DNA of 64,000 nucleotides. Source: Hymenopus coronatus (taxonomy: Eukaryota; Arthropoda; Insecta; Mantodea; Hymenopodidae). Both the position numbers and the translations under genes were made by a program. The stretch is from contig CM060896.1 in NCBI GenBank assembly GCA_030762935.1, positions 12,848,501 to 12,912,500 of the forward strand. Direction: 5' to 3'. Position 1 is the stretch's first letter. Each line of letters begins with the position of its first letter. Shown here one piece after another: positions 43,755 to 55,541 of this stretch. The notes under the pieces were generated by a model. That model searched no databases and had not been told where the DNA came from. It saw only the letters and a program-made list of their open reading frames with translations.

Positions 43755-44552
43755 GTAAGTAGCACTATAATGCTACCCAAAATAAATCAAATAGCATTGC
43801 CAACTACTTCCTGTGGTTAACAAAAATCATGGGATGTTAACTGATTTTGAGCAAATGTCTTGTAAAGGAAATAGAAGCGAATTTCTTTCCAAATTTACAA
43901 CATTTACAATAAAACAAAGATGCAAAACATGGCAGGTGCAGCGCCTTCTGTAGAAAACTTCCTCCGCATTCAGCGCGCAAGTTCCAATATAACCTTCGAG
44001 CTACTTTCTGAGAATCCATGCGCCGCGGCATAATACCATCACGTCTTGACCATTACGTCATAGGCAGAAACAGATATGTCTTTATCGCGCACTAGATGCT
44101 CTTTTATTATCTAAATATAATCAAAAAGGCAGACACCTTATTTAATAGAATAAAATTAATTTATACAGATGCTGATGGACGTAACACGGGTAAAGATGCA
44201 GTTTTACCATATGAGTGTAACTACAAATACATGCAGATACTTTACGTATAAAAATAAACACACTAAAGTTAATATTAATGTATACAAATATCTGCGGGGA
44301 ATTATATAACTGTTTTATTTCTGAATTACGCAATTAAGCAATAATCCCTAGGTAGCACTAGTGCCACTTTTAATCCTGGGCTGTTTTATAGGTATTGGAC
44401 ACAAAACAGCGCTGAATTATACAAATGGTTGTAAAGTTGCCAATTTGATCATACTTAGAATTAAAATATGGAGGATTAAGACATTTGGTGAAGATTAGCC
44501 CAAATAGATGAGAGGTGGTGGGGAAAATGAGAACAATACGATAAAATGGGGA
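43755..44552. other. Intronic or intergenic sequence
   Basis: AT-rich, no feature recognised. Confidence 0.4.
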
Positions 44553-45580
44553 AATTACGGCGTAGTAGTAGAAGTAGCAGTATTGGTACTGATGATGGTT
44601 GTTGTCGTGGTGGTAATGGTGGTTGTGATGGTGGTGGTTGTAGTGGTGGTTTGGTTGTGATGATAGTGGTGGTGGTTATGGTGGTAATGGTGGTGGTTGT
44701 AGTGGTAGTGGTGGTTGTGGTTGTTGTGGTGGTGGCGATTGTGGGGGTAGTGATGGTTGTTTTGGTGGTAGTTGTGGTGGTAGTAGTGGCGGTTGTGGTT
44801 GTGATAGTGGTGATGGTTATTGTGGCGGTAGTTGTTGTGGTTGTTTTGGTGGTAGTAATGGTGGTGGTTATGGTGGTAGTGGTGGAGGATGTAGTGGTTG
44901 TGGTGGTAGTGGTGGCTGTGGTTGTGGTGGTAGTGGTTGTGATGCTAGTGGTGGTGGTTGTGGTGGTAGTGGTGATGCTTATGGTGGTTGTGGTGGTGGT
45001 TTGGTTGTGGTGGTAGTGGTGGTAGTGGTAGTGGTGGTAGTGGTAGTAGTGGTAGTGGTAGTAGTGGTAATGGTGGTAGTGGTGGTAGTGGTAGTAGTGG
45101 TAGTGGTGGTAGTGGTAGTAGTGGTAGTGGTAGTGGTGGTAGTGGTAGTGGTGGTAGTGGTAGTAGTGGTAGTGATGGTAGTGGTAGTGGTGGTAGTGGT
45201 AGTAATGGTAGTGGTGATAGTGGTTGTAGTAGTAGTAGTGGTGGTAGTGGTGGTAGTGGTAGTAGTGGTGGTAGTGGTAGTAGTGGTAGTAGTGGTAGTG
45301 GTGGTAGTGGTAGTGGTAGTAGTGGTAGTGGTGGTAGTGGTGGTAGTGGTAGTAGTGGTAATGGTGGTAGTGGTGGTGATTATGGAAATGTTGGTAGTGG
45401 TGGTGATTATGGTAATGGTGGTAGTGGTGGTGGTAGTGGTGGTAGTAGTGGTAGTGGTGGTAGTGGTAGTAGTGGTGGTGGTAGTGGTGGTAGTGGTAGT
45501 GGTAGTGGTAGTGGTGGTGGTGTTGGTAGTGGTGGTGATAGTGGTGGTAGTGGTAGTGGTGGTGGTGTTGGTAGCGGTGG
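44553..45580. repeat. (GGT/AGT)n microsatellite tract, left of LINE 1
   Basis: An irregular first part (ggttgtggtggtagt mixtures, 44553-45000) passes into regular ggtagtggtggtagt repeats up to 45580. Long open frames of Val, Gly-Ser, or Tyr-His on either strand are consequences of the triplet structure. It ends exactly where the LINE 3' tail begins. Confidence 0.95.
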
Positions 45581-45858
45581 TTTTTTTTCAGCAGTGGAAA
45601 AAATCTTCCTAAGACGAGTTGGATTTTTACCAACTAAAAAAACCACTGTCTTATCCGCTTACCATTTCGGAACTGCTTGTCGCATTTCATCAAAATGGCA
45701 GCTGTCTATATGTATTGTCAGTTACTGTCTTTCCTCTTTTTCCATTGTCTCCATAATTTCTTTACATAGTTCTTTTACTGTACCCTATGCTTTTGTACTC
45801 CCAGTAATTGTCTGCTCTAAATTATGTACTGTTATGATTTTACCCAGTTTTGTGTGAG

Positions 45859-48800
45859 CTATATTCCTATAGGTGTCCCATCTTGGGCACTGGAATAGCG
45901 TGTGCTCCGCGGTATCAGTTTCTGGGCAGTAGTTGCATTTCTCGCTTTTCGTTTTCCCCATTTTTTTGCGTAGTACCTAAATCTTCCATGACCAGATAGT
46001 ACCTGCGTCATGAAATAATCTAATGATCTGTGCTTGCATAATAGCCACATATTAATATCTGGGATAATTTTCTTCGTCCATTGTGCCACTTCCATGGTCT
46101 CATGCCACCGCTCTTGCAACTCTTCTACGATTTGTTGTCTTATATTTCTTTTGTCTGAATTAGTGGAACCAATGTTTTCTTCTAAGTTATTTCTCTTTTT
46201 TACTAACAGATCTGTGGGTACTGCTCCTGAGATGACCTGTAGGGCTTTGGTCGATATGGTTCGATACCCATTTACCACCCTTAATAATAATTTCCGCTGT
46301 ACTCTGGCCAGGTGGTTTCAATACACTTCTTTTCTTAATGCAGTGTGCCATATTGAGGCGGCATATAACAGCATAGAATAGATTGCGCTACATAAAATTT
46401 GCCTTTTTACAGTTCTTGGGCCCCCAATATTCGGAATTAGTCTACTCAATGCCGCTGTTCTCTCTTCGGCCTTCTTGGTGATTGTTCTAACGTGCTCACC
46501 AAAATTTCCACCATCACCCAATATGACACCTAGATATCTCACTGACTTTTTTGGCTTAACATCAGTATTGCCTATCCTGAAACTCACATCTGGCCGTTTT
46601 CTTGGCCCTTTTAGGATCACAGCTTCCGTTTTCTGTGGCGCAAGAATTAATTTGTTGGCTTTCATCCACCTGTCTATGCGTATTAGGGATTCATCTGCCT
46701 TAAACATTAATTCTTCTGCGGCAGCAGCCGTAGTGACTAACACTAAATCATCTGCAAATCCCAACGTATAAGCTCCTGTCGGTAGTTTTAGCCGCAATAC
46801 GCCATCGTATAAAACATTCCACAATGTAGGACCCAGGACCGAGCCTTGGGGTACTCCAGCAGTAACCTGTACTTGTTTCTTATTACTTAGCGTTATGTAT
46901 CTTGAGTTGAAGTACTCTCGTATTATATTTACTAAATATGCTCAAATCTTTTTTCTTTGGAGCCCTTGAATGATAATACTCCAAGTTGCACTGTTGAAAG
47001 CATTTTTCACATCCAGTGTGATTGCGGCTACCCACTTTTCTTTACTGTCATCTTTAATTTTTTGAACAGCTTTAATGGCCTTTTGCCTTTTCTGAAGCCA
47101 TACTGGTTGCAGGACAGTCCTTCCCCTTCCTCAATTTCCTTTCGATTCTTGTCGTTATTAGACTCTCATATAGTTTACTCATGGTATTGAGTAAACATAT
47201 TGGTCGATATGCTGATGGATCTTGAGGTAACTTACCCCCTTTTAGCAACAATATGAGTTCAGCTACGTCCATTCTCCTGGAAACTCCTGTTGTTTCAGTA
47301 ACGTATTTAAGGCTGCTAGAATCCATTTAGGGGTTGCCTCAATGGCGAACCTCACTGCTTCGGGTGGAATACTGTCCAATCCCGGCGCTTTGCCGGATTT
47401 TATGTTGCGCCCTGCTTCGTGTAATTCACCCATGGTGAATTCTTTCTCTACACTACATCTTATTTTGGCTTCTATCTTATCTTCATTGCTAGGGAATATC
47501 GCCTTTACAACACGTATTTCCTTCTCCTCTGTTAATTTTATGGGAGCTCTATTAGTCAAACGCCCTGTTACTATTTTATATCCTGATCCCCAAATATCCT
47601 GATCAAGTTCTTCACATAGTTTTTGCCAGTTTTTTCTCTTGGACTCCTTTATGAGGTTTGTCGATGTTCTTTTCTTCTCTTTATAGTCTACTCTTAACGC
47701 TTCTAGGTCCTGCTCTTGTATTCGTCTCTTATTTGCTCTTGTTACTTTGCGCCTGCTTTGATTGCATCTCCTCCTTTGACATTCAATGTCATTGGTCCAC
47801 CAGTATGGTACTCGGGAGCTGTCTCTCTTGCTGGTATGTATTTGACTAGCTAAAGTAGCTTCTTGTATTGCGTTTACCACCTCCTCCCGGGAGACTTCTT
47901 CTGTAGCGTCTTCTCTATGCTCTTCCTTCCACTTCATGATAACCTTATATATATATATATATATATCCCAATCATACTCTACTTTAGTCTTCTCATTTTG
48001 CGGACCCTTTCGCTTTGTTGGTTCTTTGATTTCAAAATAGATAAACTTGTGGTCGCTAAGTGATTCCTCTTCGGGCACCTCCCAATTCAGGATTTTATTT
48101 GATATCATCTGAGTTGAACACGTAATGTCTATAAATGATTCACAGGCTGCTCTCACAAAAGTCGGTTTGTTTCCTATGTTTTGTGCTACTAAATCCAGTT
48201 CCGCCATCCACTCGACCCAATATTCACCACTCTGGTCAGTGTTTTGTGCGCCCCACTGTGGTGATTTAATATTTAAGTCTCCCATTATAATGCTTTCTCC
48301 TCCTTGCGTACTAATGTCTTGGATTATAGAATCTACTTCTTTCTTAAATTTGTCCAAGGGTATGTTTGGTGAACTATAACATCCATAAATCTTAAATTAA
48401 AATAAGAACTGAAGCTTTCCTGGCGACGTGTTAATTCCAAATCTTCTCGGGCCTCTAGCCAGGTAAAAACTTGGCTTGACACCAACGTTTCGAAGAAGTG
48501 CATCTTCCTCATCAGTTCACCCTGAAGACGAGGAAGATGCACTTCTTCTAAACGTTGGTGTCAAGCCAAGTTTTTACCTGGCTAGAAGCCCGAGAAGATT
48601 TGGAATTAAATCTTAAATTGTTTGAAGTATATACAGACATAACCATTTTCTAACCTCCAGTCTATTACCTCTATATTTTTGTTTAGGAAGTTGACAGCGA
48701 CATCCAGCCTATTATCCTTAATCCAATTATTGCTGGATACACACTTTAAATTTGGCTCACTTACTATCATTATGTCAACCTTCTTCTCCATTGCAACTGC

Positions 48801-48872
48801 GTATGCCATATCATGGCTACCTTGTGACCTCATTAAATTAGCTTGTAGGATTCCTATGGTTGTTGAACCCAT
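45859..48872 (-). pseudogene. LINE 1 ORF2 (endonuclease and reverse transcriptase), interrupted
   Basis: It starts MGSTTIGILQANLMRSQGSH (48872), the N-terminus of an APE-type endonuclease, and is broken by a foldback insertion at 48399-48607. It continues with SIIMGDLNIKSPQWG and LSDHKFI (endonuclease), then a linker grown by a (TA)n run (47946-47968) into IYIYIY. The RT domain follows, with KAPGLDSIPPEAV, YRPICLLN after a frameshift near 47265, KNAFNSATW, GVPQGSVLGPTLWN and GFADDLVLV (46747-46758). The C-terminal domain carries CNYCPETDTAEHTLFQC near 45895. This enzyme nicks target DNA and copies the RNA at the nick. The lesions make it inactive. Confidence 0.85.
48399..48607. repeat. Foldback element inserted in LINE 1, with hammerhead-like core
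   Basis: Arms of ~79 bp (48430-48509 and 48529-48607) around a 20-bp loop. A 12-bp direct repeat aaatcttaaatt (48387-48398, 48608-48619) flanks it and looks like a target duplication; the length suits retroposition more than a cut-and-paste transposon. On the - strand, 48515-48487 reads ctgatga, a stem-forming gaagatgcacttc, then gaaac, the order of a hammerhead core. The other arm has ctgaaga and a damaged taaac. Identical copies sit in the two duplicated LINE segments (about 52117-52325 and 55832-56040). Confidence 0.65.
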
Positions 48873-48881
48873 TATCTTTTT

Positions 48882-51038
48882 TTATTTCAACCTTCTTCGT
48901 CTTATGTCCCCTATCATCTTTCTGTATAGAGGGCAACTCATTTGGTCACTTCTGTGGCCTCCTTTTTTACACGTTATACAGACAGATGCATTTGTGCATT
49001 CTCTGGCTATATGACCCTTCTCCCCACAATTCAAGCAAGATCCAGTTCTATCATCTTCCTCCTTACATTGATACGCTATATGTCCAAATCCAAAACACTT
49101 AAAACACCTAATGACTTTTATTCTTTCTCTAATCTGGCAGCTGATCCATCCAACTCTAATCTGTAGGGTCTTACCAGTTTCAGCAGGTAACGTTACTGTT
49201 GCGTTTTGGTTACCAAATCTTCCTGGTCTCATAGAAACATTAATTATATCCGTCTCCTGTAACTCTATTTCTTCACAAATTGCAGTTTTCAGATCATCTT
49301 CCTTGGTTGTGGGATCTATTCCATAACTAAAAACATTTATTTCCTTCCTCACAGTACGCACCTCAACTTCTTCAGTATTCTTCAGGATCTCCTCTTTGAG
49401 GGCATTTGCTTTCCCTGTTCCCTCAGCTGCAAGGAATAGGCCCTCTTTACCTATTTTCCTAATGGTTTTTATTCTCAAATCTAGTTTTCCTATATCAATA
49501 CCTTGTTTCACAGACTGCAGTGCTTCCGCGTATGTTTTCCCTTTTCCCTTAATTACTACCGTTTCTTCCGGTTGTTCCTTTTTGCACAGATCTATTTTCT
49601 TTTGCATTGGTTTCCCGTTCTTCTGTGGCTCCCATGCCTTTGTTGGTATAATATACCTTATTTCTATTCCACATCCACGAAATAACCATTCCAGTATTTT
49701 CCTCGTGTATTCTCTATTTATCCCTTCCGGTGTGGCAATTGCTATTTTTCTTACATGATGTTCTTCCAGTACTTGCTTCCATTGGCGTAGCATTCTGGAG
49801 AAACACTCCATGTCATTTACACCTTCCACATCCACATTGAACGGGATTATATAAAAGTATCGATATGTGTCTTTTTCCTTCTCTCTACTACTATAAATTT
49901 TGACATTCCTTTGGAGATATTCTATTTTACCTTCTTCTAGATTTTCACCTGTTATACCTACAAACTCAAATCTCTTTCAATTTCTTCAAGATGCCTTCGT
50001 CTCCTTTATCTCCCGGATTTTTTACCACAGCAATATAATATCCTTCCTCAACTTTAAATAAGCTTCCAGGTAGTACAGATATAGTCTGGGAATTACTTTC
50101 CGTCCATTTTACATCCAACAAATGCGCAAGGTCTACAAAACTATGAGCTTGGGACATGTCCTCCTCTATGCTTCTTTTACTTTGGTTATTACACCCTGAT
50201 GCACCAGAGATATCTTCCTGTGTATCTCTCTGTATAAAATCTTCTTGCACTTGAACTGCTATTTCTGAAGTTTTGAGGGTACTGACATCTCCTTTTTTCC
50301 TCTCTAGATCCCATCTCTTCCACCTATCCAATATCGTCTCGGCAATACTGCCTAATTTCCTGATGCCTTTTTATTTCCAATTTAGTATTGGGAGTTTTTT
50401 TTAACCAAGTAGGCTAAGTTTTCACTGCGTTTAAGTAATTCTCCCACAATATCACCAAATTCCTTCAACTGAATCAACTCTTCACCTTCCAGATCGCCAT
50501 TCTCAGTCTCTACGTTCATTGATACAGTAGGGTAATCCTCTTGAACTTTATCCGTTTTTTGAAGATACAAGTCATGATCTTCTTTGCTCTTTTTCAGTTT
50601 TTCAGGGCTGCTAATACTCTTCCTTTCCATCTCCCTGTTAATTTCTTCCTTACCGGATTCAGATGTACTTGGTTTGCTAGCATTACTTATAATGTCACTT
50701 ATCTTGCCCTCAATGACAGTATCTGTTTTCAGACTTCCAGTTGAGCCCCGTCTTCGGTGCGGAGGTGATCTCCCAACTAATGAACATCCTTTAAATGGAT
50801 CAAAGTCATCTCCTCTAACTCCTATATCTCTTTCCAAATTTAGGATTTCCATCCGTTTAGTTCCAGTAGCATTTTCTTGCAGAGCGGCCTGGTTCCCCAC
50901 CGCTGGTGCATGGCAGTCGCTGGCTGACGATCGGGTGGGGCCTGCCCTCTCACCACCACTTCCGACCGGTTCTGGGGTACCGATTCCCCTGTCCCGTAAG
51001 TTGCTATCCTTTATTCGTGTATCCATATTCTTAACCAT
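48882..51038 (-). pseudogene. LINE 1 ORF1 (gag-like, three CCHC knuckles), frameshifted
   Basis: It starts MVKNMDTRIKDSN (51038). A hydrophilic Ser/Glu/Lys-rich N-terminal part runs to 50382, where the frame is lost next to a T8 run (50396-50403). It then reads AETILDRWKRWDLERKKGD to 49966, changes frame again, and continues to the end with a conserved central domain (WLFRGCGIEIRYIIPTKAW, YAEALQSVKQGI). The three knuckles are CFKCFGFGHIAYQC, CLNCGEKGHIARE and CITCKKGGHRSDQMSC. It ends RRRRLK with a stop at 48882. ORF1 proteins coat the element's RNA. The same frameshifts occur in the two downstream duplicate copies, so they predate duplication. Confidence 0.8.
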
Positions 51039-51063
51039 AGTGCATAGACCCTGCCGGGCAACA

Positions 51064-51826
51064 GGTAGTGGTGGTGGTGGTGGTACTGGTAGTGGTGTTG
51101 GTAGTGGTGGTGTTGGTAGTGGTGGTGTTGGTAGTGGTGGTGGTAGTGGTAGTAGTGGTGGTATTGGTAGTGGTAGTGGTGGTAGTGGTGGTAGTGGTGG
51201 TAGTGGTAGTGGTGGTGGTATTGGTAGTGGTGGTAGTGGTAGTGGTGGTAGTGGTAGTGGTGGTAGTGGTAGTAGTGGTGGTATTGGCAGTGGTAGTGGT
51301 AGTGGTGGTGGTATTGGTAGTGGTGGTAGTGGTAGTGGTGGTATTGGTAGTGGTGGTAGTGGTGGTAGTGGTAGTGGTGGTATTGGTAGTGGTGGTATTG
51401 GTAGTGGTGGTAGTGGTGGTAGTGGTAGTGGTGGTAGTGGTAGTGGTGGTGGTATTGGTAGTGGTAGTGGTGGTAGTGGTAGTGGTAGTAGTGGTGGTAT
51501 TGGTAGTGGTAGTGGTGGTAGTGGTAGTGGTGGTAGTGGTAGTGGTGGTAGTGGTGGTAGTGGTAGTGGTGGTAGTGGTAGTGGTGGTAGTGGTGGTAGT
51601 GGTAGTGGTGGTAGTGGTAGTGGTGGTAGTGGTGGTATTGGTAGTGGTAGTGGTGGTAGTGGTAGTGGTAGTAGTGGTGGTATTGGTAGTGGTAGTGGTG
51701 GTAGTGGTAGTGGTGGTAGTGGTAGTGGTGGTAGTGGTGGTAGTGGTAGTGGTGGTAGTGGTAGTGGTGGTAGTGTTGGTAGTGGTAGTGGTGGTAGTAG
51801 TAGTGGTAGTGGTGGTAGTAGTGGTA
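51064..51826. repeat. (GGT/AGT)n tract 1
   Basis: 763 bp of ggtagtggt-type triplets, with ggtattggt variants marking internal positions. It starts directly at the LINE 1 5' end and is nearly identical, variant by variant, to tract 2 (one triplet difference), so the two are copies of one another and not independent arrays. Confidence 0.95.
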
Positions 51827-54781
51827 ATGAGTTGAACACGTAATGTCTATAAATGATTCACAGGCTGCTCTCACAAAAGTCGGTTTGTTTCCTATGTTTT
51901 GTGCTACTAAATCCAGTTCCGCCATCCACTCGACCCAATATTCACCACTCTGGTCAGTGTTTTGTGCGCCCCACTGTGGTGATTTAATATTTAAGTCTCC
52001 CATTATAATGCTTTCTCCTCCTTGCGTACTAATGTCTTGGATTATAGAATCTACTTCTTTCTTAAATTTGTCCAAGGGTATGTTTGGTGAACTATAACAT
52101 CCATAAATCTTAAATTAAAATAAGAACTGAAGCTTTCCTGGCGACGTGTTAATTCCAAATCTTCTCGGGCCTCTAGCCAGGTAAAAACTTGGCTTGACAC
52201 CAACGTTTCGAAGAAGTGCATCTTCCTCATCAGTTCACCCTGAAGACGAGGAAGATGCACTTCTTCTAAACGTTGGTGTCAAGCCAAGTTTTTACCTGGC
52301 TAGAAGCCCGAGAAGATTTGGAATTAAATCTTAAATTGTTTGAAGTATATACAGACATAACCATTTTCTAACCTCCAGTCTATTACCTCTATATTTTTGT
52401 TTAGGAAGTTGACAGCGACATCCAGCCTATTATCCTTAATCCAATTATTGCTGGATACACACTTTAAATTTGGCTCACTTACTATCATTATGTCAACCTT
52501 CTTCTCCATTGCAACTGCGTATGCCATATCATGGCTACCTTGTGACCTCATTAAATTAGCTTGTAGGATTCCTATGGTTGTTGAACCCATTATCTTTTTT
52601 TATTTCAACCTTCTTCGTCTTATGTCCCCTATCATCTTTCTGTATAGAGGGCAACTCATTTGGTCACTTCTGTGGCCTCCTTTTTTACACGTTATACAGA
52701 CAGATGCATTTGTGCATTCTCTGGCTATATGACCCTTCTCCCCACAATTCAAGCAAGATCCAGTTCTATCATCTTCCTCCTTACATTGATACGCTATATG
52801 TCCAAATCCAAAACACTTAAAACACCTAATGACTTTTATTCTTTCTCTAATCTGGCAGCTGATCCATCCAACTCTAATCTGTAGGGTCTTACCAGTTTCA
52901 GCAGGTAACGTTACTGTTGCGTTTTGGTTACCAAATCTTCCTGGTCTCATAGAAACATTAATTATATCCGTCTCCTGTAACTCTATTTCTTCACAAATTG
53001 CAGTTTTCAGATCATCTTCCTTGGTTGTGGGATCTATTCCATAACTAAAAACATTTATTTCCTTCCTCACAGTACGCACCTCAACTTCTTCAGTATTCTT
53101 CAGGATCTCCTCTTTGAGGGCATTTGCTTTCCCTGTTCCCTCAGCTGCAAGGAATAGGCCCTCTTTACCTATTTTCCTAATGGTTTTTATTCTCAAATCT
53201 AGTTTTCCTATATCAATACCTTGTTTCACAGACTGCAGTGCTTCCGCGTATGTTTTCCCTTTTCCCTTAATTACTACCGTTTCTTCCGGTTGTTCCTTTT
53301 TGCACAGATCTATTTTCTTTTGCATTGGTTTCCCGTTCTTCTGTGGCTCCCATGCCTTTGTTGGTATAATATACCTTATTTCTATTCCACATCCACGAAA
53401 TAACCATTCCAGTATTTTCCTCGTGTATTCTCTATTTATCCCTTCCGGTGTGGCAATTGCTATTTTTCTTACATGATGTTCTTCCAGTACTTGCTTCCAT
53501 TGGCGTAGCATTCTGGAGAAACACTCCATGTCATTTACACCTTCCACATCCACATTGAACGGGATTATATAAAAGTATCGATATGTGTCTTTTTCCTTCT
53601 CTCTACTACTATAAATTTTGACATTCCTTTGGAGATATTCTATTTTACCTTCTTCTAGATTTTCACCTGTTATACCTACAAACTCAAATCTCTTTCAATT
53701 TCTTCAAGATGCCTTCGTCTCCTTTATCTCCCGGATTTTTTACCACAGCAATATAATATCCTTCCTCAACTTTAAATAAGCTTCCAGGTAGTACAGATAT
53801 AGTCTGGGAATTACTTTCCGTCCATTTTACATCCAACAAATGCGCAAGGTCTACAAAACTATGAGCTTGGGACATGTCCTCCTCTATGCTTCTTTTACTT
53901 TGGTTATTACACCCTGATGCACCAGAGATATCTTCCTGTGTATCTCTCTGTATAAAATCTTCTTGCACTTGAACTGCTATTTCTGAAGTTTTGAGGGTAC
54001 TGACATCTCCTTTTTTCCTCTCTAGATCCCATCTCTTCCACCTATCCAATATCGTCTCGGCAATACTGCCTAATTTCCTGATGCCTTTTTATTTCCAATT
54101 TAGTATTGGGAGTTTTTTTTAACCAAGTAGGCTAAGTTTTCACTGCGTTTAAGTAATTCTCCCACAATATCACCAAATTCCTTCAACTGAATCAACTCTT
54201 CACCTTCCAGATCGCCATTCTCAGTCTCTACGTTCATTGATACAGTAGGGTAATCCTCTTGAACTTTATCCGTTTTTTGAAGATACAAGTCATGATCTTC
54301 TTTGCTCTTTTTCAGTTTTTCAGGGCTGCTAATACTCTTCCTTTCCATCTCCCTGTTAATTTCTTCCTTACCGGATTCAGATGTACTTGGTTTGCTAGCA
54401 TTACTTATAATGTCACTTATCTTGCCCTCAATGACAGTATCTGTTTTCAGACTTCCAGTTGAGCCCCGTCTTCGGTGCGGAGGTGATCTCCCAACTAATG
54501 AACATCCTTTAAATGGATCAAAGTCATCTCCTCTAACTCCTATATCTCTTTCCAAATTTAGGATTTCCATCCGTTTAGTTCCAGTAGCATTTTCTTGCAG
54601 AGCGGCCTGGTTCCCCACCGCTGGTGCATGGCAGTCGCTGGCTGACGATCGGGTGGGGCCTGCCCTCTCACCACCACTTCCGACCGGTTCTGGGGTACCG
54701 ATTCCCCTGTCCCGTAAGTTGCTATCCTTTATTCGTGTATCCATATTCTTAACCATAGTGCATAGACCCTGCCGGGCAACA
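51827..54781 (-). mobile_element. LINE 1 duplicate, 3'-truncated (copy 2)
   Basis: Virtually identical to 48109-51063. It contains the endonuclease start of ORF2, the foldback insertion, the complete ORF1 with the same frameshifts (knuckles at about 52600-52800) and the 5' end. It ends abruptly inside the endonuclease at FIDITCST, where the tract follows. The RT part is absent. It is a duplicated segment and not an independent insertion. Confidence 0.88.
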
Positions 54782-55541
54782 GGTAGTGGTGGTGGTGGTG
54801 GTACTGGTAGTGGTGTTGGTAGTGGTGGTGTTGGTAGTGGTGGTGTTGGTAGTGGTGGTGGTAGTGGTAGTAGTGGTGGTATTGGTAGTGGTAGTGGTGG
54901 TAGTGGTGGTAGTGGTGGTAGTGGTAGTGGTGGTGGTATTGGTAGTGGTGGTAGTGGTAGTGGTGGTAGTGGTAGTGGTGGTAGTGGTAGTAGTGGTGGT
55001 ATTGGCAGTGGTAGTGGTAGTGGTGGTGGTATTGGTAGTGGTGGTAGTGGTAGTGGTGGTATTGGTAGTGGTGGTAGTGGTGGTAGTGGTAGTGGTGGTA
55101 TTGGTAGTGGTGGTATTGGTAGTGGTGGTAGTGGTAGTGGTAGTGGTGGTAGTGGTAGTGGTGGTGGTATTGGTAGTGGTAGTGGTGGTAGTGGTAGTGG
55201 TAGTAGTGGTGGTATTGGTAGTGGTAGTGGTGGTAGTGGTAGTGGTGGTAGTGGTAGTGGTGGTAGTGGTGGTAGTGGTAGTGGTGGTAGTGGTAGTGGT
55301 GGTAGTGGTGGTAGTGGTAGTGGTGGTAGTGGTAGTGGTGGTAGTGGTGGTATTGGTAGTGGTAGTGGTGGTAGTGGTAGTGGTAGTAGTGGTGGTATTG
55401 GTAGTGGTAGTGGTGGTAGTGGTAGTGGTGGTAGTGGTAGTGGTGGTAGTGGTGGTAGTGGTAGTGGTGGTAGTGGTAGTGGTGGTAGTGTTGGTAGTGG
55501 TAGTGGTGGTAGTAGTAGTGGTAGTGGTGGTAGTAGTGGTA
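54782..55541. repeat. (GGT/AGT)n tract 2
   Basis: Same internal pattern as tract 1, shorter by one triplet (around 55130-55145). Confidence 0.95.

Larger units (their letters stand above)
45581..51063 (-). mobile_element. R1-clade non-LTR retrotransposon (LINE 1), near full length
   Basis: Read on the - strand: a 5' end at 51063 (tgttgcccggcagggtct), ORF1 (51038-48882), ORF2 (48872-45859), a 278-nt 3' UTR, and an A8 tail (45588-45581). Both ends abut the same type of (GGT/AGT)n tract. ORF1 with three CCHC knuckles, ORF2 starting ten bases after the ORF1 stop, APE-type endonuclease, GVPQGSVLGPTLWN and FADD in the RT, and a C-terminal CNYC...H...C motif place it in the R1 clade. Several R1-clade families are known for fixed target sites, including microsatellites and telomere repeats. 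Frameshifts and a foldback insertion have inactivated it. Confidence 0.85.

Noticed and set aside
44546..45633. Long open frames (poly-Val, Gly-Ser, Tyr-His, Thr-rich) on both strands
   Set aside because: They come from the (GGT/AGT)n microsatellite, whose period of three keeps every stop-free frame open. The same applies to 51064-51826, 54782-55541 and 58497-60016.
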